A stretch of DNA of 29,347 nt, taken from the NCBI GenBank assembly GCA_002254335.1, contig NIVA01000055.1, positions 1 to 29,347 on the forward strand, read 5' to 3'. Under the pieces are notes generated by a model. It was given only the letters and a program-made list of their open reading frames with translations. It ran no database searches and had not been told where the DNA came from. Source of the stretch: Bacteroidetes bacterium 4572_114. Lineage in GTDB: Bacteria; Bacteroidota; Bacteroidia; Bacteroidales; 4484-276. A program made the translations under genes and the position numbers. Shown piece by piece: positions 15,377 to 22,580 of this stretch (position 1 is its first letter; every line of letters begins with the position of its first letter).

Positions 15377-15853
15377 ATGAAAATTTTAATGGTTTGTCTT
15401 GGAAATATTTGCCGATCGCCATTGGCCGAAGGTATTTTGAAAAAGAAAATCAATTCCGCAAGTGCGGAACTAAACACACAGGTTGAATCGGCGGGGACAT
15501 CGAGTTATCATGTGGGTGAGGGCGCCGACCATAGGTCGGTTGATATTGCAAGGAAACACCAGGTAAACATCGGGTTACATAAGAGCAGACAATTTGTTAC
15601 GGCAGATTTTGACAGGTTTGATAAAATTTATGCCATGGACAAATCCAACTACCGGAACATAATGAACCGTGCCAGGAATGAATCGGACAGATCAAAAGTA
15701 GAAATGATATTGAATGTTGTTGAACCTGGCAAAGACAATGATGTGCCCGACCCATATTACAGTGGAAATAACGGTTTTGAATATGTTTATCAAATGCTGG
15801 ACGAGGCCTGCAATATTATCACCGATGAAATAAAAGAAAACAATATAAAATAA
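15377..15853 (+). CDS. Low-molecular-weight protein tyrosine phosphatase
   Basis: This 158-residue cytoplasmic enzyme removes phosphate from phosphotyrosine or from phospho-arginine-type substrates. The P-loop C-L-G-N-I-C-R-S-P spans residues 7-15, with catalytic Cys7 and Arg13. The general-acid Asp125 lies in the VPDPYYSG loop. Length and motif order are those of the family. In Bacteroidota this gene is commonly found right after dnaA, as here. The threonine dehydratase-like gene starts 2 bases after its stop, so the two are an operon. No promoter with a good -7 box is evident in the 167-base gap after dnaA. The physiological substrate is not shown by the sequence. Confidence 0.93.
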   Translation: MKILMVCLGNICRSPLAEGILKKKINSASAELNTQVESAGTSSYHVGEGADHRSVDIARKHQVNIGLHKSRQFVTADFDRFDKIYAMDKSNYRNIMNRARNESDRSKVEMILNVVEPGKDNDVPDPYYSGNNGFEYVYQMLDEACNIITDEIKENNIK

Positions 15854-15855
15854 AA

Positions 15856-16815
15856 TTGAATTACCATCCAGATCAAACCCCAACCAAAAAGGACATTCTG
15901 AAAGCAGCTATCAGGATTGGGCAATATATCCATAAAACCCCCGTACTTACTTCCGAAAACCTTAATTCCATTTTCGGGTGCCAGCTATATTTTAAGTGCG
16001 AGAACTTGCAAAAAGCCGGTGCTTTTAAATCAAGGGGAGCTGTAAATACTGTGTTTTCATTGAATGAAAATGATGTTATAAGCGGTGTATGTACCCATTC
16101 TTCGGGAAATCATGCCGCAGCATTATCCAGGGCGGCTTCGCTAAAAGGTATCGTGGCCCACATTGTAATGCCCGAAGATTCCTCAAAAGTTAAAATTTCG
16201 GCCGTGAAACATTATGGCGGAAAGATTACCTTTTGCAAACCCACACTCGCTTCGAGGGAAACTGCCTTGATAAAAGTAATTGAAAAGACCGCTGCACTTG
16301 AGGTACACCCCTATAACGATCCACGGATCATAGCCGGACAGGCAACGGCGGCGATGGAAATGTTCGGCGAAATTGATCCCCTCGACATTATTATGGCCCC
16401 GGTTGGAGGTGGTGGCCTGTTGAGCGGTACGGCATTGGCAGCAAATTATTTTTCGGATAAAACAAAAGTTATTGCCGCAGAACCCGAACAAGCAGATGAT
16501 GCCTTTCAATCGTTCAAAGCAAATACCTTCTATCCTTCGGTTAATCCCAATACTATTGCCGACGGTCTCCGCACATCCCTCGGAAGCCTCACCTTTCCGA
16601 TAATACAAAAATATGTTGACGACATTGTAACAGTGAGCGAAAAGGGCATAGTTGAAGCGATGAAGCTAATTTGGGAAAGGATGAAAATTATTGTGGAACC
16701 ATCATCCGCAGTACCGCTCGCTGCAATTTTAGAAAAGAAATTTGATTGTCCCGGTAAAAAAATCGGGATTATAATTTCCGGGGGGAATGTTGATTTGAAT
16801 GCCTTGCCGTGGTAG
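15856..16815 (+). CDS. Threonine/serine dehydratase-like PLP enzyme
   Basis: This 319-residue enzyme of PLP fold type II is likely to deaminate threonine or serine (catabolic threonine ammonia-lyase) or to act as a serine racemase. The Schiff-base Lys58 lies in AGAFKSRGA, the cofactor-contacting SSGNHAAAL is at 82-90 and the glycine-rich phosphate loop VGGGGLLSG follows. There is no C-terminal ACT domain, so feedback inhibition by isoleucine is unlikely. The start is a TTG two bases after the phosphatase stop. No ATG or GTG lies near the expected N-terminus, and the family homology begins within about 15 residues, so TTG is accepted. It is coupled to the phosphatase. Confidence 0.9.
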   Translation: MNYHPDQTPTKKDILKAAIRIGQYIHKTPVLTSENLNSIFGCQLYFKCENLQKAGAFKSRGAVNTVFSLNENDVISGVCTHSSGNHAAALSRAASLKGIVAHIVMPEDSSKVKISAVKHYGGKITFCKPTLASRETALIKVIEKTAALEVHPYNDPRIIAGQATAAMEMFGEIDPLDIIMAPVGGGGLLSGTALAANYFSDKTKVIAAEPEQADDAFQSFKANTFYPSVNPNTIADGLRTSLGSLTFPIIQKYVDDIVTVSEKGIVEAMKLIWERMKIIVEPSSAVPLAAILEKKFDCPGKKIGIIISGGNVDLNALPW

Positions 16816-16960
16816 GCAGGGGAATGGAGTGACTGGTTTCGGGTTTCAGGTTTGAAGTTTCAGGTTTCGCTTGGCTTCCTTCACCCGGCATCCGACACCC
16901 GTCACCAGGGTTTCCATCCCATCCCTTTGGTCAGGGATTTAAACCCTTGCACGACACTGA
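16816..16960. repeat. GTTTCAGG-type intergenic repeat region, copy B
   Basis: After the dehydratase stop come GTTTCGGG/GTTTCAGG units, the shared block GGCATCCGACACCCGTC (also in copy A) and a block resembling AAGGGTTTAAATCCCTGACC on the minus strand that recurs near 22581-22610. No gene is visible here. Confidence 0.7.
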
Positions 16961-16994
16961 TTAATGATGACCAAATTTTAAAAACAAAAACAAC

Positions 16995-17705
16995 ATGCTA
17001 AAACCTGCACTATATTTAATCCCTGTTGGCCTGGGGGGGGGCAATCCTGGTGAAATCCTTCCAGGCCATAATTCTAAAATTATTCAGGAAATTGATGAAT
17101 TCATTGTAGAAAATGCACGTTCGGCACGTAGGTTCCTAAAAAGTATTGGGTATAGTAAAAATTTCGATGATGTTACATTTCACATTTTAGATAAGCATAC
17201 CCCCGAAGGATCAATCCCTGAATTTATCAGTTCAATCAAATTGGGAAAACCTGTTGGGTTGCTTTCTGAGGCTGGGGTACCATGTGTTGCCGATCCGGGA
17301 AATATCCCGGTAATACTGTGCCAGGAAAAAGGGTTTAAGGTAGTGCCACTGGTTGGGCCATCGTCGATTATTTTGGCATTAATGGCTTCAGGTTTTAATG
17401 GCCAAAACTTTAGTTTTCATGGTTATCTGCCGGTGGAAAAGGGAGATTTAAAAAGAAAAATCAAGGAGATAGAATCATTGGCCTATAAACAAAACCAAAC
17501 CCAGATATTTATTGAAACCCCATTCCGCAACAACAAAATGCTTTCCGCGCTAATTAGCACTTGCTCGGCCCAAACAAAACTATGTATTGCAACCAACCTT
17601 ACCTTAAATGATGAATCTATCTTAACAAAAAGTATCCATGAATGGAAAACGGTGAAAGTTGATCTAAACAAAAAGCCAAGTGTGTTTTTGATTTATAAAA
17701 ACTAA
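16995..17705 (+). CDS. RsmI-like SAM-dependent (tetrapyrrole-fold) methyltransferase
   Basis: This 236-residue protein has the tetrapyrrole methylase fold shared by RsmI (16S rRNA 2'-O-methyltransferase of C1402). N-terminal strand LYLIPVGLG leads into the SAM site. RSARRFLKS, LDKHTPEGS and the loop GLLSEAGVPCVADPGN (about 92-107) are typical, as is FSFHGYLPVEKGD. In Bacteroidota this shorter RsmI-like paralogue often follows dnaA and the phosphatase. Nine consecutive G (17033-17041) encode VGLGGGN in the first loop, where relatives usually have a LGD-like sequence; slippage there would truncate the protein near its start. It converges with the next gene with a 4-base overlap and no terminator between. 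Confidence 0.88.
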   Translation: MLKPALYLIPVGLGGGNPGEILPGHNSKIIQEIDEFIVENARSARRFLKSIGYSKNFDDVTFHILDKHTPEGSIPEFISSIKLGKPVGLLSEAGVPCVADPGNIPVILCQEKGFKVVPLVGPSSIILALMASGFNGQNFSFHGYLPVEKGDLKRKIKEIESLAYKQNQTQIFIETPFRNNKMLSALISTCSAQTKLCIATNLTLNDESILTKSIHEWKTVKVDLNKKPSVFLIYKN

Positions 17706-18595
17706 AATTCAAAATTTGACAAGAAGTCGGAAATATCCTGATCTTTGTCAAGGTCAAGTTTTTGTCGGAGGCGTGATTTTCGGGTGTAAATTGCCTCGGG
17801 GGAAGTCTCAAGGAATTCAGCGATCTCTACATTTAAAAACCGTTGTTTTAAATAGGAACAGAGGCGCAGGTCATCGAAGGTCAGTTTGGGCGACCTTAAT
17901 TTGAGCGCACGTTGAAATTCACGGTTACTCTTGTCGATGAACAGGTTAGAGATCATATCCTTGATTTGTTTGATCTCCATCCGGGCAACCGGGCTCCTGT
18001 CAACGATTAATTTATCCATCTGGCCCCTGAGATCGTAAAACAAAGCAACATTGTCCAATTCCATCTTCTTTTTCTCAAGTTCATCTTTAAGTGATTTGAC
18101 AAACTCCTCTCCATCACCAAACCCTTCACCACCTGACTTTTCAGGGTTGTTATATTTACCGGCAATAGCTTCGGCAAGTTGGGTTTCAAGCCTTTCCTTT
18201 TCTTCCAACTTCGATTTAATCCCAACATGCGTATTTACACGTGCCAGCAATTCATCGGTACTGAATGGTTTGGTAACATAATCAACAGCCCCAAGTTCAA
18301 ACCCTTTAACCACATTTTCGGTTTCTGTTTTGGCAGTTAGGAAAATAACAGGGATGTTTTGTGTTGACGGATCGCTTTTTAATTTCTCACAAACTTCAAA
18401 ACCATCCATTTCGGGCATCATCACGTCCAGCAAAATAAGATCGAAATCAATCAACTTTACTTTTTTAAGTGCAGCCTGTCCGGAAATCGCAAAAGTAATG
18501 TTGTAATTTTTCGTACTTAAAATATTGGCTGCCAATTCAATATTCTTTGGTATATCATCGACGATTAGGATTTTATATTTTTCTTGTATCTCCAT
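17702..18595 (-). CDS. Response regulator: receiver, coiled coil and C-terminal HTH
   Basis: This 297-residue protein has an N-terminal receiver (8-125) with Asp57 in LILLDVMMPEMDG and Lys in DYVTKPF. A charged helical region (about 130-205, KLEEKERLETQLAEA and LKDELEKKKMELDN) should be coiled coil. The C-terminal part (about 245-290) reads LRLCSYLKQRFLNVEIAEFL followed by a helix with TRKSRLRQKL, a LuxR-like HTH as found at the ends of Bacteroidota signalling proteins. It probably binds DNA as a phospho-controlled dimer. Its receiver closely resembles that of the hybrid kinase just upstream on the same strand, so the two are paralogous at that domain and probably work together. Its end overlaps the convergent methyltransferase. 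Confidence 0.87.
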   Translation of the reverse strand: MEIQEKYKILIVDDIPKNIELAANILSTKNYNITFAISGQAALKKVKLIDFDLILLDVMMPEMDGFEVCEKLKSDPSTQNIPVIFLTAKTETENVVKGFELGAVDYVTKPFSTDELLARVNTHVGIKSKLEEKERLETQLAEAIAGKYNNPEKSGGEGFGDGEEFVKSLKDELEKKKMELDNVALFYDLRGQMDKLIVDRSPVARMEIKQIKDMISNLFIDKSNREFQRALKLRSPKLTFDDLRLCSYLKQRFLNVEIAEFLETSPEAIYTRKSRLRQKLDLDKDQDISDFLSNFEF

Positions 18596-18602
18596 AGTTA
18601 AA

Positions 18603-18762
18603 ATGCTTTAATGCTTCAATGGTTCAATGAGAGAATGCTTCAATGGTTCAATGTGTTAATGGTTCAATGATGTAATGGTTCAATATTTCAATAAGTTAAT
18701 AGGTATTGTCATTTCAGTATGGTATCATTATAGCATTGCATCATTGTACCATTGTATCATTT
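18603..18762. repeat. Degenerate 8-bp-period minisatellite
   Basis: Plus-strand units follow NNNAATGN, for example TTCAATGG, TTCAATGA, GTTAATGG, TGTAATGG. At the right end the minus strand reads ATGATACA, ATGGTACA, ATGATGCA, ATGCTATA in strict 8-base steps. The array fills the gap between the two signalling genes and runs into the 3' end of the kinase gene, supplying its last codons and stop. Confidence 0.8.
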
Positions 18763-19877
18763 CCCCCTATTAGCGGTAAAGTAAAATTAAAAGTACTCCC
18801 TTTCCCTTCTTCACTAATGGCCTGGATTGTGCCCCCATTCTTTTCGACAAACTCACGCGCAATAACCAACCCAAGGCCAACCCCCCTCTCTCCATCAGTC
18901 CCCCAGCGGGGTTCATTCTTAAACTTTTTAAATAAATTATCCCTTGTTTTCTTATCCATCCCAATTCCGGTATCCGCTACCGAAACCTGTAAAAACCCAT
19001 CTTTCACCTCTTTAGTGCCAATAGTAATTACACCATCCTCACCGGTAAATTTTATGGCATTCGACACCAGGTTACGGATAATGGTTTTCACAGCATTTTT
19101 ATCAGCAAAAACCATTTGCTCATCAGGCAGGTTGTATTTCAGTTCAATCGACTTTTGTTTGGCCACACCGGCCAACAGGTTAAATGTAACTTTTACCAAG
19201 GATGTTAAGTTGAGGTATTTTGGTTTGTAGGCCATCTTGCCCTGCTGGTTCCTGGCCCATAACAACAGGTTTTCCAACAGCGTATAGGATGAACCAATGG
19301 ATCCCCACATGGAATGAATGAAACTTTGCATATCCTTTTCATTCATTTTCACCACACCGCTTACCAACACTTCCAGCGATTCCTTAATATTACCGATGGG
19401 GCCAAGTAAATCGTGGCTGATGATAGAAAACATTTTATCCTTCGTATTGTTGGCCTCCTGTAGGCCCATATTAGCTTTCTTCAGCTTTTCGAGTGTTTTT
19501 TTTAGCCGTACCTGCGTCTCTACCCTTGAAAGCAGTTCCTGGCTGTTGAATGGTTTGGTAACATAATCGGCACCACCGACATCGAAAGCTCTAACAACAT
19601 TTTCGGGTTCGGTTTTGGCCGTGAGAAAAATTACAGGTACCTGCCTGGTATCCGGGTTACTTTTCAGATTTTCGCAAACCTCATAACCATCCATCTCAGG
19701 CATCATGATGTCGAGTAGTATTACATCAAAACTAATGAAACCGGCTTTTTGTAATGCTTCTTTACCACTTTGGGCAAATGAAACATTGTACTTTTGTTGC
19801 CTTAATATCTCTGCTGCGACCCTGATGTTGGTTGCATCATCATCAACAATTAATATTTTGGGATTGGAGTTTTTCAA
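18741..19877 (-). CDS. Hybrid receiver-histidine kinase
   Basis: This 378-residue cytoplasmic protein has an N-terminal receiver (7-125; Asp56 in VILLDIMMPEMDG, Lys108 in YVTKPF), a short coiled coil, a HisKA helix with His155 in SIISHDLLGPIGNI, and an HATPase_c domain (N box IRNLVSNAIKFT, G1 DTGIGMD, G2 GVGLGLVIA). A receiver-first layout without a sensor domain suggests it takes phosphate or a signal from another protein. The start is TTG at 19877, since no ATG precedes the receiver. A -7 box lies at 19920-19927. The final residues NDTMVQ and the stop are encoded by the 8-bp minisatellite. The HTH response regulator follows on the same strand after 145 bases. Confidence 0.92.
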   Translation of the reverse strand: MKNSNPKILIVDDDATNIRVAAEILRQQKYNVSFAQSGKEALQKAGFISFDVILLDIMMPEMDGYEVCENLKSNPDTRQVPVIFLTAKTEPENVVRAFDVGGADYVTKPFNSQELLSRVETQVRLKKTLEKLKKANMGLQEANNTKDKMFSIISHDLLGPIGNIKESLEVLVSGVVKMNEKDMQSFIHSMWGSIGSSYTLLENLLLWARNQQGKMAYKPKYLNLTSLVKVTFNLLAGVAKQKSIELKYNLPDEQMVFADKNAVKTIIRNLVSNAIKFTGEDGVITIGTKEVKDGFLQVSVADTGIGMDKKTRDNLFKKFKNEPRWGTDGERGVGLGLVIAREFVEKNGGTIQAISEEGKGSTFNFTLPLIGGNDTMVQ

Positions 19878-19919
19878 TTGTTATTATGTAGTAAAAAATT
19901 CAATGGGGGAAATTTTCAT

Positions 19920-19927
19920 CAAATGTA
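19920..19927 (-). promoter_or_regulatory. Candidate -7 element of the receiver-kinase gene
   Basis: The minus strand reads TACATTTG, a full match to TAnnTTTG, 42 bases before the TTG start. The next gene upstream (19985-20821) ends 57 bases away on the same strand. No -33 box is clear. Confidence 0.45.
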
Positions 19928-19984
19928 AGATAATAAGGTTACATTTTGGGTGATCTAACCTGATTAATTCACCTCTAAATAAAA

Positions 19985-20821
19985 CTATTCCACTTCTGGT
20001 TTGGGGGGCCACACAAAATCCTTTATGTTTGGAAACTCTTTTTCTACTTCCATCTTTAACCACACAAGCATCCTGATTATTGGTATAATGGTTTCCCTTT
20101 CGGAGGTAAGTTTGCCCCGGATATAGTTCCATGCACCTATTGAGCTATCAATGCCCGTTAATGCCACCATGGCCGAACCGTCAGAATCTTTAGGAAAACC
20201 TTCAAACATATCACCGTCCTCCTCCTCCTCATACAAACTGCCAAGTGCCCGCTTAATTTTTATCCCAAGTTGTATCTGATACCAAAGGATTACCTCCACA
20301 GATTCTGTCAACCCACCCAATATTTGTTCATCAACTATTCCGGGCCAGGTAACTTTAAAGTCTTTCGTCTCAGGGTTGAATTCTTGTTTCAGGATATCTT
20401 TTCTTTCCTCGAACCATATTCGTGCTGTTTTTTCATATTTCACCGCTACCTTCGACATTGGCTGGGCTTTTGCCTTTTTCCGTTTCTCCTCATGATCTTT
20501 CATTGCTTCTTCGGCATCTTCATCATCGTCCCACTCGCCAAATAAAAAAGAATTGTCGTTTTTAATCAAGGGATATTCCTCGTCAATAAGTTCAGCCGCA
20601 TCCTCTATGGTTTTATTCACCTGATCCCAGAAACCCTTGTTTTCTTCCATTGATTTTTCACGTCTTTTATCATCTTCTATTTCGCGCCGAATATCTATTT
20701 CCATAGCAAATGTCCTGCACTTGTCAGTATAAATACAACGTTCGCACCAGCGGTTGCAATAGTTGTAAATGCCGGGGATAAAATCACCATCAGGTATCTC
20801 AAAATCATCATCAAATTTCAT
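19985..20821 (-). CDS. Hypothetical acidic protein with an N-terminal four-cysteine cluster
   Basis: I do not recognise this 278-residue protein. Near its N-terminus it has Cys22, Cys26, Cys29 and Cys35 in NYCNRWCERCIYTDKCRTF, spacing C-x3-C-x2-C-x5-C, which could bind zinc or an Fe-S cluster. A highly charged helical stretch follows (about 43-130, with EWDDDEDAEEAMKDHEEKRKKAKAQ), then a more ordered helical C-terminal half (TARIWFEERKD, ESVEVILWYQIQLGIKIKRAL, IPIIRMLVWLKMEVEKEFP). It has no signal peptide or membrane segment. It lies directly upstream of the hybrid kinase on the same strand. A weak -7-like CGAAAATA (minus strand TATTTTCG) is at 20879-20886. Confidence 0.8.
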   Translation of the reverse strand: MKFDDDFEIPDGDFIPGIYNYCNRWCERCIYTDKCRTFAMEIDIRREIEDDKRREKSMEENKGFWDQVNKTIEDAAELIDEEYPLIKNDNSFLFGEWDDDEDAEEAMKDHEEKRKKAKAQPMSKVAVKYEKTARIWFEERKDILKQEFNPETKDFKVTWPGIVDEQILGGLTESVEVILWYQIQLGIKIKRALGSLYEEEEDGDMFEGFPKDSDGSAMVALTGIDSSIGAWNYIRGKLTSERETIIPIIRMLVWLKMEVEKEFPNIKDFVWPPKPEVE

Positions 20822-20921
20822 AGCTATAGATATATTTATTTATTAATTTGAGCTAACAATTCATTTGGCGAAAATAACCAATTCCATCTCTTTCGGCATC
20901 AATTAACAAATAATTATTGAA

Positions 20922-21364
20922 ATGTCCAGTGCTTTTGCCGATGCCGATATCACCGAAGTAACTAAATCAATTTCCAAGGATAAACAAACGGGTATTAAAA
21001 TAGAAAATTCAACCCTATATTCTATCATGGTAAAAAAAAACCCAATGCTGCATAATAATCAATATTGCCGCTGCAAGCGATCAAAGCAATAATGCTGATT
21101 GGGGATGCTATGGCACTGCCATGGGCGGCACTTCAACAACTATGGGTACCGGCGCGAATTGAATAAACTCTATCTGTCCAAATATCTAATTTGCGGTTTT
21201 GCTACCGACTACTATTGGAGTTCTCCGGAGCACAATAACTCCCACGCCTGGAGGCAGGACCTCGACAGTGGGGCCCAGAGCAACACCGTTAAGTATAGCG
21301 TACTTCCGCGTAAGGGCGATCAGGGCTTTTTGACCATAGTGAAACAAAATGGTTTCACATGGTA
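20922..21364 (+). pseudogene. Decayed DUF1566/FISUMP-like surface protein gene
   Basis: Two frames carry pieces of the same type of domain. From about 21050 one frame reads IAAASDQSNNADWGCYGTAM and GGTSTTMGTGAN before a TGA. A second frame, open from 21099 to 21364, continues with ELNKLYLSK, GFATDYYWSSPEHNNSHAWRQ and SNTVKYSVLP. Intact relatives have a WxLPSxxELNxLY stretch between these pieces, and it is missing. The first part from 20922 is an ORF of 56 codons with no recognised domain that overlaps this region. The gene is therefore broken by a deletion and frameshift. Confidence 0.6.
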
Positions 21365-21379
21365 AACAATTTGTCAAAT

Positions 21380-21868
21380 TCACTTTAACAAAATTATTCT
21401 CCTAACGGCAATTACTTGTCGATCTGTTAGGAGCCCGGCGCAGTATTCGCCCTCAGGAAACCCTTTAGTATCCCACACAACTGAAGCCTGGCCTTTGGGA
21501 ATGGTAAAATCCTGAACTTGCCTGCCCATAGCGTTGAAAATTGCAATAGATGTATTTTGCCGGGCAGGATCAAAAGTGAGGGTAGTTGACCCGGTAGATG
21601 GATTAGGATGGCTACTAAAATTCGGGTTTGCCAAAGCAACACCATTAAGGGGCAATCCATTGGATTGCATGTTCAGCTTTATTGCAACCGGGCGGTGATC
21701 AGAAACATAATTCTCGTATTCCCACCAACCATTAGGTAGATAGTCATCAATTTTAATGGTTTGGATTGTAGAAGATTCATCCTCCAACACATCAAAAAGT
21801 TCGTTGGTAATTAATATATGGTCAAGATGTGATGGCCATGTGGGATATGACCAGTTGGAGCTATTTCC
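21380..21868 (-). pseudogene. C-terminal part of the EEP-family protein with T9SS type-A sorting domain
   Basis: This frame continues the protein begun at 22409 but is shifted from it. It reads NSSNWSYPTWPSHLDHILIT at its start, then VLEDESSTIQTIKIDDYLP and the catalytic-type SDHRPVAIKL of the endonuclease/exonuclease/phosphatase fold. It ends with a type-A T9SS sorting domain (SSHPNPSTGSTTLTFDPARQ to AVRRIILLK). There is no natural start codon; a TTG at 21790 is internal. The whole gene (21380-22409) looks like one secreted enzyme now in two frames. Confidence 0.75.
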
Positions 21869-22409
21869 TTATCCTTATATATTGTTCCAGCAAATTGCAG
21901 GCATCGTACCGCCTGGTCTCTTCGTCCCACGGGTTATTCAGGTCTATGACACCATCGCCACAGCATTTCAAATGGTTATTTATAACAACAAAACCCTCCC
22001 CCATATATTTCATTTTCATTACCAGTGGAGCCCTGGGCAACTCACGGTTGTTGCTAGTATATATCTCAAAAATGTCTTCAACCTCAATTACATCCGGCTT
22101 GTAGAGGTAGGCCAGGGCCAAATATTCCGACTCAACCCAATATCCATCCCACCCATCAAGATCGTCAACTAATTGTTCAAACATAGGTTTTTCATCAATC
22201 TCCTGCAAAGCAATCACATCAACATCAAGGGCCTGGATAATTTCTATTACATAATCTATTGTGGTTTGTCCGTTTTTGGGGAACCATTCAACATTCCACG
22301 TCATAACCTCCAGGGTAGAGTCTGTTCCAAAGGATAGGTCTTCAAGGCTTTGTGAAAAAACAGTTGGTAAAGTGAGCAGAAAAGTAAATAGCAACAGTAG
22401 TTTTTGCAT
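21861..22409 (-). CDS. Endonuclease/exonuclease/phosphatase-family protein, N-terminal part
   Basis: The 182-residue frame begins with a signal peptide (MQKLLLLFTFLLTLPTVFSQ) and the EEP-fold motifs VMTWNVEWFP (Asn and Asp/Glu metal site), IALQEID, the APLVMKMKYM strand and VINNHLKC. It stops at EQYIRIRK. Intact relatives would continue with a GDxND strand and loop carrying a key catalytic Asp and Asn. That segment, roughly 40-50 residues, is absent, and the rest lies in another frame (21380-21868). The protein would be exported and, when intact, anchored through T9SS. As written it is most likely inactive. A -7-like TACTTTCG lies 27 bases upstream. Confidence 0.85.
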   Translation of the reverse strand: MQKLLLLFTFLLTLPTVFSQSLEDLSFGTDSTLEVMTWNVEWFPKNGQTTIDYVIEIIQALDVDVIALQEIDEKPMFEQLVDDLDGWDGYWVESEYLALAYLYKPDVIEVEDIFEIYTSNNRELPRAPLVMKMKYMGEGFVVINNHLKCCGDGVIDLNNPWDEETRRYDACNLLEQYIRIRK

Positions 22410-22435
22410 CTGGGGATTGGTTATTGTTTAGTTTG

Positions 22436-22443
22436 CGAAAGTA
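22436..22443 (-). promoter_or_regulatory. Candidate -7 element TACTTTCG of the EEP gene
   Basis: The minus strand reads TACTTTCG followed by C, one base from TAnnTTTG, 27 bases before the ATG at 22409. The same octamer precedes the type-B cargo gene at 10976-10983. Confidence 0.35.
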
Positions 22444-22469
22444 TTAAATTTTGGTTTATTGGCTATGAT

Positions 22470-22580
22470 CTAATGATCCCGGGCTAAAAAGCCACGAAAG
22501 GCTTCTTCTTCAAGCAATGCCCCAAAAGGATGAATTCCCTTTTCCCTGCACTTTCTGGCAACTTCAAACCTGTAGCGTAA
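22470..22580 (-). pseudogene. Possible nucleoside-deaminase fragment
   Basis: The frame reads RFEVARKCREKGIHPFGALL and then EEEAFRGFLARDH before a stop. The first 20 residues resemble the N-terminal helix and first strand (PFGALLV) of cytidine/guanine deaminase-like proteins. The zinc-binding HAE and PCxxC motifs are absent, and no start codon belongs to it. It is a short scrap in repeat-rich DNA and may be a chance resemblance. Confidence 0.3.
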
